DNA of 64,000 bases from Streptococcus sp. HMSC072G04 (GTDB lineage Bacteria; Bacillota; Bacilli; Lactobacillales; Streptococcaceae), in contig NZ_KV812027.1 of assembly GCF_001813295.1 (NCBI RefSeq), positions 34,231 through 98,230 on the forward strand. The letters run 5' to 3'. Position numbers and translations under genes: made by a program. The notes below the pieces were generated by a model, which was not told where the DNA came from, did no database searches, and saw only the letters and a list, made by a program, of their open reading frames with translations. Of the stretch, positions 11,523 to 19,436 are shown piece by piece; position 1 is the first letter of the stretch; each line of letters opens with the position of its first letter.

Positions 11523-11809
11523 TTTACATAATTTTAATTCATTCTTGAAAATTAGCAGACCAATTGGCTGCCATTTGATTGTTTACATAATTTTAATTCA
11601 TTTATTTAATAATAGCCCTACAGGCTAACAGTTTCTATTTTTCCTTTTATCAATTAGTTGTCTTAATTCTGGAAATAGCATATCACCATCTCCTTTCCAC
11701 TATTGATCTTGTAAACCAGTAGGTTTTTCCAACCTCTTTTTGTTTACATAAATTATTATAACGCAGACTGATTTCTTTGTCAACACTTTTTTACATAATT
11801 TTTAAAATT
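11523..11809 (-). repeat. Four TTTACATAA motifs in the clpL leader and promoter
   Basis: TTTACATAATTTTAATTCAT occurs identically at 11523 and 11582 (21 bases match, 59 bp apart). TTTACATAAATTATTATA starts at 11743, just downstream of the -10, and TTTACATAATTTTTAAAATT starts at 11790, just upstream of the -35. The core is partly palindromic. The leader of about 240 nt holds no other gene. Confidence 0.6.
11755..11783 (-). promoter_or_regulatory. Consensus promoter of clpL
   Basis: TTGACA (11778-11783), 17 bp, TATAAT (11755-11760) on the minus strand, an exact match to the housekeeping consensus. Confidence 0.85.
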
Positions 11810-11818
11810 TATTAAAAA

Positions 11819-11840
11819 AATCTGGATGTCACTCCAGATT
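11819..11840 (-). terminator. Terminator of the first lipase toxin locus
   Basis: AATCTGGA pairs with TCCAGATT over TGTCAC, and seven Ts follow in the leftward direction. Confidence 0.8.
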
Positions 11841-11864
11841 CCATATTTAAATAGAAGTTCTTGG

Positions 11865-12164
11865 CTAGATAGATTTAAATTTACCAGCTTTTTCTTGAAT
11901 AGCTGTCTGTACATTTTTAGCAAATTGCCCCACCATGGATTGGTCTAGTTGCTTTCCGACCACTTGGACGTCTTCTTCAGCTACTGTTGCAATCGCAGTC
12001 AAGCCATCATTGTAACGCTTCTCAACTCCTGCCTTGCAGGTCAATAAAACGGGCGCATAGACAACCCGGATTAAATCTTTTTCAAGTTTCTTTCGGCTTT
12101 CGATGATCCTCATCTTATCTTTCATATCTAAATCAAAGAAATCTTTGACTGGACTATCACCCAT
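11865..12164 (-). CDS. Small helical T7SS partner protein (Lap-like), locus 1
   Basis: The 99-residue protein is predicted all-helical with no signal peptide, no Cys pattern and no WXG. It is the last gene of a five-gene operon whose central gene encodes a lipase-helical fusion. A gene of nearly the same size (97 codons) holds the same place in the second locus at 51108, although the two sequences are strongly diverged. Known LXG-type effectors are targeted to the T7SS by two small helical partners encoded beside them; position and size suggest the same job here. GGAGG precedes the ATG. Family membership is not proven by motif. Confidence 0.6.
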   Translation of the reverse strand: MGDSPVKDFFDLDMKDKMRIIESRKKLEKDLIRVVYAPVLLTCKAGVEKRYNDGLTAIATVAEEDVQVVGKQLDQSMVGQFAKNVQTAIQEKAGKFKSI

Positions 12165-12182
12165 ACTTCCTCCTCTTCTATA

Positions 12183-12563
12183 CTATGAAACTTTATCTTG
12201 TGCAAACTCCTCTTCCAGTTGGCGTCTATCTTTCCGGTAGGATTGCCATAAATTCTCTTCCTCGATTTCGATCTGTTTTAAAGCTACTTGTGCAGCTTCT
12301 CTAGCTTCGAGATCATACTCTTCGATACAGCGATGGAGGGACTCCCATCCACAACTGACATCAACCTCCTGCTCTTGTAAAAAGGAAGCTGCCAACGCAT
12401 ACTCTTCTTCCAGCATCTGGGTGAAGAGCTGCTGTTTTCTTTCCACTAGGCAACGCTTTTCATCTAGCTCCAAGCGCGCTTTTTGGAACTCTCTTTCCAA
12501 GTGATCTAGTTTCTTTTCCTTTTTCGAAAGAGTAGATGAAATTAATAAGCTAGTTGTTCCCAC
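12183..12563 (-). CDS. Coiled-coil T7SS partner protein (DUF3958-like), locus 1
   Basis: The 126-residue product is almost entirely charged heptad sequence (for example LEREFQKARLELDEKRCLVE), consistent with a long antiparallel coiled coil and no membrane segment. Its GTG start lies inside the end of the lipase gene, giving a 22-bp overlap that implies translational coupling. The partner in locus 2 (51388-51777, 129 residues) has the same length, helical content and position. Small DUF3958-type coiled-coil proteins accompany T7SS toxins and help deliver them; this assignment is by analogy. The ribosome site is weak, so the exact start is uncertain. Confidence 0.6.
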   Translation of the reverse strand: MGTTSLLISSTLSKKEKKLDHLEREFQKARLELDEKRCLVERKQQLFTQMLEEEYALAASFLQEQEVDVSCGWESLHRCIEEYDLEAREAAQVALKQIEIEEENLWQSYRKDRRQLEEEFAQDKVS

Positions 12564-14143
12564 TGGTTCATTTCTCCTGCTATTTCTTGATCTTTTGCTT
12601 TTAAGAGCTCAATTCCTGCATTCACTTGCTCGTTTAAAGTATGAAATTCATTCGATAAGGACTGATATGCAGCCAAACGATTGTCAAACCTTTCTCTTAC
12701 TTCAGTGACAACTGTTTGCTTTGTTGCACCAGCCTGTGCATAGGCCTCTTCTACTTCCGCAAGATTGAGAATGAAGCCTTTCGGAACGGTATGTAATACT
12801 TTCTCCAAAGCTTCTAAATCTGTATCCAGTTGTGCCTTAGATTTCTGAGCTTGCTCCAGCCCTTCATCCACTACTCGAAACAGCTCATCAGAAGCCAAGC
12901 GCGCCTGCAAAGCATCCAGATAGATCCGTTCACTTGAGCTCAGTCCACCACCTGTTTTTTGCAATTTATCCTTTAGGCGATAGTAAACCTTCATCCGCTC
13001 TTCAATGATTTCCTTCCGAGTGATGGCTTCCGTTCCCTTTTCAAGAACCAAATTCCCATCCTTATCATAGATATAACCATGCATCATGTGCTGCAGGCCA
13101 GTATTTATCAAATTCTTAGTTTTGAGGTGCTTGACAATCCCACTGGATTCCTTGCTTCCAGAATCCTGATAGCCCAAGCTAACCAAATCTTTATGGTCAA
13201 TGTGGTTGTAGATTTTGTACTTCAGCGAATCTATACGCGCTTTTTGCTCGGGTGTTAAGATGGAATAGGCATTAGGGCCATTGTATAGATGGACAGTCCC
13301 AATATGAGACGCTTCTTCTTCCGTCAAGCAGGCAAGCGCATACTGAATATTCATAGACCCCAGAGAGTGACCGTATAGATCGATCTTGGCATTGGGGTAT
13401 TTTCGGATCACCTCTTTCAAATGAGCTGCAGCATCTTTAAATTGCGGAGGCGGGAAAGTCCCGTTTTCATCATTGTATTTTTTTAAAAAAGCAGCTCCCA
13501 TTAAAGCAGGAAATTTAACCTGTTCTTCGGCTGTTCTTTCTGCAAAAAAGCCGACCATATCTGATGCTTTTTCCTGTACGAAATTGCTGACAGGATTGTC
13601 CATTGCTTTTTGTATGAACCTACCAACGGGAGTGGCCTCCGGTGGAAGATTAACAGATGTAGGAATAATTGCATCTTCAAAAGCTTCTACAGCATTGTTA
13701 AAACTATCTTTAGCCTTATCTCGCGCATAATTCTTCGCATATTCTGTTGCATACTCACTTGCACCACCAGGGTTCAAAATATTGGAAGCTGCTGGCAAAT
13801 CTGTCTTTACCCAATCCGTATATGTATCATGGAGTAATTTTTGTGTACTTGTATCAGTTTCAGATCCCTTCATCAAGACAGTCACGTCATGGATTTGGGC
13901 ACGCGCTTCATCAGAAGCAGTATAGGGGACTGCATTTTGTTGCGCGCCTTGGCCATTATTAGTAAGAACGAAGACTTGCTCCTCATTGTCATTTACATTA
14001 TCATAAATATGGGCAACATTACCAATGTATTCGTCTTTCTTCGTCCCAATTTTAAACTTTCCATTTATTTTGACATCTTTTTCGTATTCAAGTAGAGCAG
14101 CTTTAACATTTTGTTGATCATTGAAATTTAAATTATTAGCCAT
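12542..14143 (-). CDS. Predicted T7SS lipase toxin with reverse domain order (TslA-like), locus 1
   Basis: The 533-residue protein has an N-terminal alpha/beta-hydrolase domain and a C-terminal helical domain. The nucleophile elbow is G-H-S-L-G-S (Ser about 260), the acid is probably Asp in NHIDHKDLV (about 319) and the base His in GLQHMMHG (about 352), so a Ser-Asp-His triad can be drawn. From residue 375 on it is helical, ending in a coiled coil with the motif AQAGATKQT, which recurs as AQIGATKET in the locus 2 protein. No signal peptide is present, as expected for T7SS export. Compared with the 438-residue paralogue it carries about 95 extra residues before the nucleophile. The ATG at 14143 is chosen over a GTG at 14149 because AAGGAG is correctly spaced from the ATG; the stop of the upstream immunity-like gene is 2 bp away. 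Lipase activity and toxicity are inferred. Confidence 0.72.
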   Translation of the reverse strand: MANNLNFNDQQNVKAALLEYEKDVKINGKFKIGTKKDEYIGNVAHIYDNVNDNEEQVFVLTNNGQGAQQNAVPYTASDEARAQIHDVTVLMKGSETDTSTQKLLHDTYTDWVKTDLPAASNILNPGGASEYATEYAKNYARDKAKDSFNNAVEAFEDAIIPTSVNLPPEATPVGRFIQKAMDNPVSNFVQEKASDMVGFFAERTAEEQVKFPALMGAAFLKKYNDENGTFPPPQFKDAAAHLKEVIRKYPNAKIDLYGHSLGSMNIQYALACLTEEEASHIGTVHLYNGPNAYSILTPEQKARIDSLKYKIYNHIDHKDLVSLGYQDSGSKESSGIVKHLKTKNLINTGLQHMMHGYIYDKDGNLVLEKGTEAITRKEIIEERMKVYYRLKDKLQKTGGGLSSSERIYLDALQARLASDELFRVVDEGLEQAQKSKAQLDTDLEALEKVLHTVPKGFILNLAEVEEAYAQAGATKQTVVTEVRERFDNRLAAYQSLSNEFHTLNEQVNAGIELLKAKDQEIAGEMNQWEQLAY

Positions 14144-14145
14144 TA

Positions 14146-14532
14146 TCACTCCTTATCTAATAAATCACTTAACTCCTCTGTTTCCCCAAAATAGGTCTCT
14201 TCATATTTCCCTGTTGTAGCATCCTCTTGTATAGTTGTGCTTAAAACTAATTTTTCATCATTATTTATAACTATTTTTACTAATAGCCCTCCCATCGGAT
14301 TATAATCTAAATCATCTTTAGAGATTTTATATGATTTTATTTTTCCTTCTGGAGTAAGAGCTTTAGGATCTAATTTTTTCAACATATTTTCAATCGCTAC
14401 CTTCATCTTCTTACTCTCTGCGATTTGAATCATTTCTTGTTTCTTGGCAGATTGTCCATTAAAAAAGCTACAGCCTCCTAAGCTCAGGCTAAATACTACC
14501 ATTATCAACACAATAAATTTACTTTTTTTCAT
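14146..14532 (-). CDS. Immunity-like lipoprotein (DUF1310-like), locus 1 copy A
   Basis: The 128-residue product has a signal peptide with lipobox L-G-G-C (Cys21), so it should be anchored outside the membrane. The mature part holds the family pattern E-M-I-Q-I-A-E-S-K-K, L-D-P-K-A-L-T-P-E-G-K-I-K-S-Y and Y-N-P-M-G-G. The same pattern occurs in 14699-15088 and in three genes of locus 2. It resembles the uncharacterised DUF1310 family of Listeria and Streptococcus (recalled, not searched). It lies 2 bp upstream of the lipase gene. Lipoproteins that neutralise a T7SS lipase are known for staphylococcal TslA (TilA), so immunity is a reasonable inference. An extra extended -10 (TGTATAAT near 14569) may give basal expression. 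Confidence 0.7.
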   Translation of the reverse strand: MKKSKFIVLIMVVFSLSLGGCSFFNGQSAKKQEMIQIAESKKMKVAIENMLKKLDPKALTPEGKIKSYKISKDDLDYNPMGGLLVKIVINNDEKLVLSTTIQEDATTGKYEETYFGETEELSDLLDKE

Positions 14533-14698
14533 CTTCTTCCCATTCTTTCTTCAGGTTTCTTAGAATTTATTATACAAAATTCTATTCATACCTGAAATGT
14601 TACTTTTGTTAAAAAATGTTGCCAAAAGGTTACAAGCACTACATATTGATGTAACATACTTGGCCCAATCAATAAATTCTATAAAATAGATGAGGTTG

Positions 14699-15088
14699 CT
14701 ATTGCTTGTCTCTTTCTATTAATTTCGTTAATTCTTTAGGCGTTCCTGATGTGGCAACAAGATATTCTCCTGAATCCTCTTCTATGACCGTCATATCAAT
14801 CGTCAACCGATCATCCCTATTAATGACAATTTCGACAATAATTCCTTCCATTGGATTATATTTTAATTTATCTTTTAAAATTCTATAAGACTTTATTTTC
14901 CCATTTGGAGTTAATGCCTCTGGATCCAGATTTTTTAAATAGGTTTCAATTGCCACTTTCATCTTCTGACTCTCTGCAATCTGAATCATTTCCCTTCTCT
15001 CAGCAGCTTTATCTGTAAAAAGACTGCAGCCTCCTAGAAACAAAGTCAGTAAGAATAGTAGCATTAATCGTTGTTTTTTATCAGTCAT
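14699..15088 (-). CDS. Immunity-like lipoprotein (DUF1310-like), locus 1 copy B
   Basis: This 129-residue paralogue of the next gene shares E-M-I-Q-I-A-E-S, L-D-P-E-A-L-T-P-N-G-K-I-K-S-Y and Y-N-P-M-E-G, where the last motif has E in place of the usual G. A signal peptide ends in lipobox L-G-G-C. The frame opens further upstream at 15139, but the ATG at 15088 has GAGAGGGA in place and puts the lipobox at the right distance. It is the first gene of locus 1, 20 nt downstream of a TACGAATA box. The 166-bp gap to copy A contains an additional promoter. Confidence 0.7.
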   Translation of the reverse strand: MTDKKQRLMLLFLLTLFLGGCSLFTDKAAERREMIQIAESQKMKVAIETYLKNLDPEALTPNGKIKSYRILKDKLKYNPMEGIIVEIVINRDDRLTIDMTVIEEDSGEYLVATSGTPKELTKLIERDKQ

Positions 15089-15108
15089 ATGTTCCCTCTC
15101 ACTTATAT

Positions 15109-15131
15109 TATTCGTAATGATTTTTAAAAAA
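15109..15131 (-). promoter_or_regulatory. Candidate competence (ComX) box of lipase locus 1
   Basis: On the minus strand TACGAATA (15109-15116) is preceded 9 nt upstream by a six-T tract (15126-15131). This matches the streptococcal cin-box/combox architecture. The box ends 20 nt before the ATG of the first gene, so transcription would start a few bases before the ribosome site. Confidence 0.6.
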
Positions 15132-15164
15132 TGACCCAATTTTTAAAAATTTTTTCCAGAACCT

Positions 15165-15189
15165 AAAAAACACACCCTTACTGGGTGCG
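15165..15189 (-). terminator. Terminator of the amino-acid transporter operon
   Basis: CACACCC (15171-15177) and GGGTGCG (15183-15189) form a stem. Leftward a run of six Ts follows at 15165-15170. Confidence 0.75.
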
Positions 15190-15196
15190 TCTCTTG

Positions 15197-15961
15197 TTAA
15201 ATCATGTATTCGACGCTATAAGTAGCATCAGATAAAATCCGTGAAAGGAATTGTTTGGTTCGTTCTTCTTTTGGACTGTTGAAGAATTCATGGGGTTCGT
15301 TTTCTTCGATGATGTGTCCGCCATCCATAAAGATAACGTGGTTGGCTACATCACGCGCAAAGCCCATCTCATGGGTTACGACAACCATGGTCACTCCTTC
15401 TTGGGCCAATTGCTTCATGACATCTAAGACATCACCGACCAACTCTGGGTCTAACGCTGAAGTCGGCTCATCCAGCAAGATCACGTCTGGTTTCACTGCG
15501 ATGGCACGCGCGATTCCGATTCGTTGCTGCTGACCACCTGACAATTGAGAAGGATAGTAATCTTTATAAGCGAGGAGACCAACTTTTTCAAGGGCTGATT
15601 CTGCCCGTTGGATGGCTTCTTCTTTTGGAATCTTACGAGCTACAACCAGTCCTTCTAAGATATTTTCAAGCGCTGTTTTGTTGGCAAAGAGATTATAATG
15701 CTGGAAGACAAAGGCTGTCTTTTGGCGGATTTCTAGAATCTCTTTTTTGCTGAGTTTTGAGAGGTCGTACTCTTTTCCACCTAGGGTTAGGTGGCCTGTA
15801 TCTGCCTTTTCCAAGTGGTTAAGGCAGCGAAGGAAGGTTGTTTTTCCTGATCCAGATGGACCTAAAATAACGACGACATCCCCTTGGTTGACCTTGAGAT
15901 TAACATCTACCAGGACTTGGTGGTCCTTAAATCTTTTCGATACGTGTTCTACTTCTAACAT
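15197..15961 (-). CDS. Polar amino-acid ABC transporter ATPase (TcyN/GlnQ-like)
   Basis: The 254-residue ATP-binding subunit has Walker [10 protein letters not shown], the Q-loop FQHYNLF, the signature LSGGQQQR, Walker B VILLDEP and the switch His in VVTHEMGFA. These are hallmarks of the PAAT (polar amino acid) subfamily. With two permeases and one binding protein upstream it forms a complete importer resembling the TcyJKLMN sulphur amino-acid system of Bacillus; the substrate is not proven. It is the last gene of the operon, 19 bp after its permease. Confidence 0.9.
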   Translation of the reverse strand: MLEVEHVSKRFKDHQVLVDVNLKVNQGDVVVILGPSGSGKTTFLRCLNHLEKADTGHLTLGGKEYDLSKLSKKEILEIRQKTAFVFQHYNLFANKTALENILEGLVVARKIPKEEAIQRAESALEKVGLLAYKDYYPSQLSGGQQQRIGIARAIAVKPDVILLDEPTSALDPELVGDVLDVMKQLAQEGVTMVVVTHEMGFARDVANHVIFMDGGHIIEENEPHEFFNSPKEERTKQFLSRILSDATYSVEYMI

Positions 15962-15980
15962 CTTCTTATTTCTCCTTCTT

Positions 15981-16667
15981 CTATGCGAGTGTCAGGCGTT
16001 TTTCTAAGCGATTGAATCCCCACTGAATCACCCCACAAATGACAATATAAAGAATAAAAATCACTAGATAGGATTCAAAATATTGATAGCCATAAGAGGC
16101 TTCGACCTTGGCAATAGCGGTGATATCCTTGATGGTCATGACAAAGACAAGGGATGTTCCTTTGACCAAGTTGATAACCAGGTTACACAAATTAGGCAGG
16201 GCTGAACGCAAGGCTTGTGGAAAAACAATGCGGATGTAGGCTTGGCGATTGGTCAAACCAATGGCTTGCGCTGCTTCTAGCTGGCCCTTATCCACAGTCA
16301 GAATGGCTGACCGTAGAATTTCAGCAAGACTCCCCGTTGTCATCAAGCTAAAGATGATAAAGGCATAGTAAATGGGATTGATCTCAAAGACATTAAAGTG
16401 ACTGCCAATACTCTTAAAAAAGCTATTTAAGAGGCTGGGAAAGAGACTATAAAAGAAGAGAATCAAGAGAATCGGAGGCGTCGCGCGGATAAAGGCTAAG
16501 TAAACCACTGAGAAACTGCGAACACCTTTGACCTTATAAATCTGACCGAGTGCCAAAAAGAGGGCTGGAAAGAAACTCAAAAGAATCGATACGACCATGA
16601 TCAGAAGGGTCACTGGAACACCACCTAAGGTGGCTAGAAATGCTTTACTAATAAAATTGAAATCCAT
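15981..16667 (-). CDS. Amino-acid ABC transporter permease (TcyM/HisM-like)
   Basis: The 228-residue inner-membrane subunit has about five transmembrane helices. The EAA coupling loop reads [24 protein letters not shown] and contacts the ATPase. It is 3 bp from the other permease gene, so the two are translated together and probably form a heterodimer. The [12 protein letters not shown] motif near residue 60 is typical of the HisM family. Confidence 0.88.
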   Translation of the reverse strand: MDFNFISKAFLATLGGVPVTLLIMVVSILLSFFPALFLALGQIYKVKGVRSFSVVYLAFIRATPPILLILFFYSLFPSLLNSFFKSIGSHFNVFEINPIYYAFIIFSLMTTGSLAEILRSAILTVDKGQLEAAQAIGLTNRQAYIRIVFPQALRSALPNLCNLVINLVKGTSLVFVMTIKDITAIAKVEASYGYQYFESYLVIFILYIVICGVIQWGFNRLEKRLTLA

Positions 16668-16670
16668 AAG

Positions 16671-17363
16671 CTACCTTTCTGTTACACTGAGTCGTTTCTC
16701 AAGGAGTTGAGCGGAGAAGGAGATCACAAGGGCAATTCCCCAGTAGATCACTGCTACAGCTGTATACGTTTCGAGGGAATAATTCCCAAGATTGCGGCTA
16801 ATCAAGTTGTTGCCTGCTCCCATGATATCGATAAAGCCAATGGTATAAGCCAAAGCGGCATCGCGCATGAGGTTCAAGATGGCAGTCGTCATATTTGGAA
16901 GAGCCACGCGAAATGCTTGGGGAAGGATAATCCGCCAAATGGTTTGGGCTGGCGTCAAGCCGATACTCAAGCCCGCTTCCATCTGACCTTTTGGAATGGC
17001 CAAATAGGCTGCCTTGAAAACTTCAGAGATCATAGCGGCAAAGAGAAGAAACATGGCAACAAGGACAAAGACAAACTTGGACCAGTGGTCAATGTCAATG
17101 CCCAACCACCAGTTCAAAAATTGGGGGAGTCCATAAAAGACCAAAAAGAGCAAGACAATCGGAGGAGTACAACGCAAAGTAAAGACATAACCTTTTGCCA
17201 GACCTGCTCCTACCTTATCTTCTGATACTTGTGCCCAGGTTAAAACCAAGCCAAATGCAGAACCGAGAACCGTCGTTAAAACCATCAAAGCGAGGGTCGC
17301 TGGTAGAGCTTGGACCAAGGTTGGAAGAAATGACCAGACCTTGGAAATGTCGTATGAGACCAT
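16671..17363 (-). CDS. Amino-acid ABC transporter permease (TcyL/HisM-like)
   Basis: The 230-residue membrane subunit is homologous to the next gene, with RCTPPIVLLFLVFYGLP near residue 65 and the coupling loop EAGLSIGLTPAQTIWRIILPQAFR. A weak hairpin (CTGGG/CCCAG at 17403-17422) lies between this gene and the binding-protein gene. It could reduce permease expression relative to the binding protein, as in many ABC operons. Confidence 0.88.
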   Translation of the reverse strand: MVSYDISKVWSFLPTLVQALPATLALMVLTTVLGSAFGLVLTWAQVSEDKVGAGLAKGYVFTLRCTPPIVLLFLVFYGLPQFLNWWLGIDIDHWSKFVFVLVAMFLLFAAMISEVFKAAYLAIPKGQMEAGLSIGLTPAQTIWRIILPQAFRVALPNMTTAILNLMRDAALAYTIGFIDIMGAGNNLISRNLGNYSLETYTAVAVIYWGIALVISFSAQLLEKRLSVTER

Positions 17364-17429
17364 GTTTCTTTTCCTTTCTGTATCCGTATAGAAATAAGGA
17401 AGCTGGGGCTATGCGCACCCAGTTCCATC

Positions 17430-18308
17430 TTATTTCTCTTTATCTACATAACCGAAGACATCTTCACCGAAATACTTTTTCGACAATTTAGCAAGTGTCC
17501 CATCTTTTTCTAACTCTTTGATAGCCTTGCTGTATGCTTCTGCAAATTTTTCGTTTTTCTTATCCTTATGGATCAATGGGTAAGTTGGAATTCCTTTGTA
17601 GGCAAACCAGCTCAGTTTGTCCGCATATTGGTGGTAAGAACCATCTTTATCTGTGATAGCTTTTTCAAAGGAAAGTTTGATGTCAAAGAAGGCATCGTAA
17701 CGCCCTTCAAGAACCCAAGCATAAGCATCTGCGACTTTGAAAGATTCCGCAGCTGTTAATTCGATTGGTTGGTCCTTATGCTTTTCATTGTATTCTTTAA
17801 TAACATTCCATTGTGCATTTTGTGGTGAAATTGGAACCAATTTTCCTTTTTCTTTAGCGAAGTCATCGATGTTCTTGTATTTATTCGCATCTTCTTTCCG
17901 TACGGTAAAACCGATGATACTTGCTCCAATTGGTTCTTTTGGAATGATAAATTTCTTGGCACGTTCTTCGGTATACCAAGCTCCTTTGGTTCCGATATCG
18001 TATTTACCAGATTCTAGACCGATCAAGAGATCGTCATCACTCGTTCCAGTGTACTCAAACTTGTAGTCTGGTAGTTTTTCATCAATGGCTTTGAGAACGG
18101 CTACTTCATAGCCATCTGATTCTCCTTTTTCATCGACGAAATCATACGGTACATAGTTTTGAGTGTGGGCTACTTTCAAGGTTGTTACCTTGTTCGATCC
18201 TGTTGAATCTTTGCTGTCGTTTGCATGGTTCAAGCTCCGTCCAAGAATGGTTGCACCTGCAATGGCAAGTACTGCCACCCCACCGATAATCCATGTTTTT
18301 TTACTCAT
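17430..18308 (-). CDS. Amino-acid ABC transporter substrate-binding protein (TcyJ/K-like)
   Basis: This 292-residue periplasmic-binding-fold protein (SBP_bac_3) captures the amino-acid ligand outside the cell. Ligand-fold motifs visible are NYVPYDFVDEKGESDGYEV, LESGKYDIGTKG and a final KAIKELEKDGTLAKLSKKYFG. The N-terminus KKTWIIGGVAVLAIAGATILG is a membrane helix, but there is no lipobox cysteine, so it is likely tethered by an uncleaved helix rather than by lipid. It lies 27 bp after the first UroD-like gene, tying transport to those enzymes. Confidence 0.88.
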   Translation of the reverse strand: MSKKTWIIGGVAVLAIAGATILGRSLNHANDSKDSTGSNKVTTLKVAHTQNYVPYDFVDEKGESDGYEVAVLKAIDEKLPDYKFEYTGTSDDDLLIGLESGKYDIGTKGAWYTEERAKKFIIPKEPIGASIIGFTVRKEDANKYKNIDDFAKEKGKLVPISPQNAQWNVIKEYNEKHKDQPIELTAAESFKVADAYAWVLEGRYDAFFDIKLSFEKAITDKDGSYHQYADKLSWFAYKGIPTYPLIHKDKKNEKFAEAYSKAIKELEKDGTLAKLSKKYFGEDVFGYVDKEK

Positions 18309-18335
18309 ACTTTGTTCTCCCTTTTTCTATTTTCC

Positions 18336-19337
18336 TTATTCTGCTGCAGCTTCACGAACCCATTCGATTCGTTCTTCATCAATGTCACTTGGAATGGTAC
18401 AATCGGCACCAATGACCAAGCCTGTCGTTCCTGTTTCTGCGATGATGCGTTTGGTTTCTGCTTGGATCGCAGCCTTGTCTCCTGTGTAGAGAAGACCATT
18501 TTTGCCATTTTCAAAACCACCAAGAACCGTGCGTCCACCGAAGATTTCGCGTCCTTCTGCTAGGCTGATTCCTTCTGGTCCGACTGCCCAGTTAATGACT
18601 TGGGCTGGGTAGTCTGTGAAAAGATGGATATCATTGCGGGCTCCTTCGTAGCCACAGATATGAAGGATATTTACGCCATCGGCTTCATTAGCTGCCTCTA
18701 AGACATGGAGTTCGCTCGGTGCAATAATGTTTTTATAAACTTCTTGTGTAACCCGCGCATCTTGGATACTTTGAACACTGAGGTAGATCCCGTCTGCTCC
18801 TGCTTCTTTGATGATTCGTTGGCTCAAACTGGCAATATCTTGGCCAATCGTATCCAATACTTTTTTAAGAGTTGCTGCATCTTGATCGATGAAGTTTGCG
18901 ATCAAGTCATCTCCTCCTGAAACTTCTCCGACCAACCATTTGAAGTAGGTCACCGGAGCAAAGATATTGTAGATAGCCACAATGTCTTCTTCAAAACCGG
19001 CACGGATTTTTTTAACGAGCTCTACCTGCTCTGTGATCCATGGATGATCTGCTCCGAGTGGTTCAATCCCTGCTAAGTCAGAGATATTTTCAAGGCCTTT
19101 GTGAATGGCTGGGTTTGGATAAGCAAAGTAACCATCACTCATGAGTTTGACAAAGTCTGGTTTGACCTTGTGAAGGAAGTTTTTATGGCCATTGAGGTTT
19201 TTTTCAATAATTTCCGGATTAGAAAATCCTTTCAACCATTCTTCTTCTGTTGTAAAATGATGCCAAAATCCAACTGGCACACGGTCAACCGCTTCTCCTT
19301 TAAAAGCTTTTAAGACTAATTCTCTTTTTGCTGACAT
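18336..19337 (-). CDS. UroD-fold zinc methyltransferase-like protein, copy 1
   Basis: The 333-residue protein belongs to the uroporphyrinogen decarboxylase superfamily by overall pattern (RVPVGFWHHF start, LHICGYEGARND, INWAVGPEGISL, GGFENGKNG). It carries H-I-C plus a late Cys in GADCTIP, the His-x-Cys...Cys zinc site of MtaA/MetE-type methyltransferases, which activate a thiol methyl acceptor. No other haem or cobalamin gene is visible in this window, so haem biosynthesis is unlikely. A paralogue lies two genes upstream and an amino-acid importer directly downstream, suggesting uptake and demethylation or methyl transfer of a sulphur or nitrogen compound. The exact reaction is unknown. Confidence 0.75.
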   Translation of the reverse strand: MSAKRELVLKAFKGEAVDRVPVGFWHHFTTEEEWLKGFSNPEIIEKNLNGHKNFLHKVKPDFVKLMSDGYFAYPNPAIHKGLENISDLAGIEPLGADHPWITEQVELVKKIRAGFEEDIVAIYNIFAPVTYFKWLVGEVSGGDDLIANFIDQDAATLKKVLDTIGQDIASLSQRIIKEAGADGIYLSVQSIQDARVTQEVYKNIIAPSELHVLEAANEADGVNILHICGYEGARNDIHLFTDYPAQVINWAVGPEGISLAEGREIFGGRTVLGGFENGKNGLLYTGDKAAIQAETKRIIAETGTTGLVIGADCTIPSDIDEERIEWVREAAAE

Positions 19338-19436
19338 GTTCTTACCTCGTTCTATTCTTTTCTTGTTTGTTATCTTATCACTTCAATGATGCTTTTACTA
19401 ATATATATTTTTTATCAAGCTCTTCATCTTTTTTTA

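Noticed and set aside
11508..11864. CtsR operator before clpL
   Set aside because: No tandem GGTCAAA-type heptads are found on either strand.
12542..14143. Phage lysin or ordinary secreted esterase
   Set aside because: There is no signal peptide and no phage gene nearby, while the helical C-terminus, small helical partners and the paralogous locus fit a T7SS effector better.
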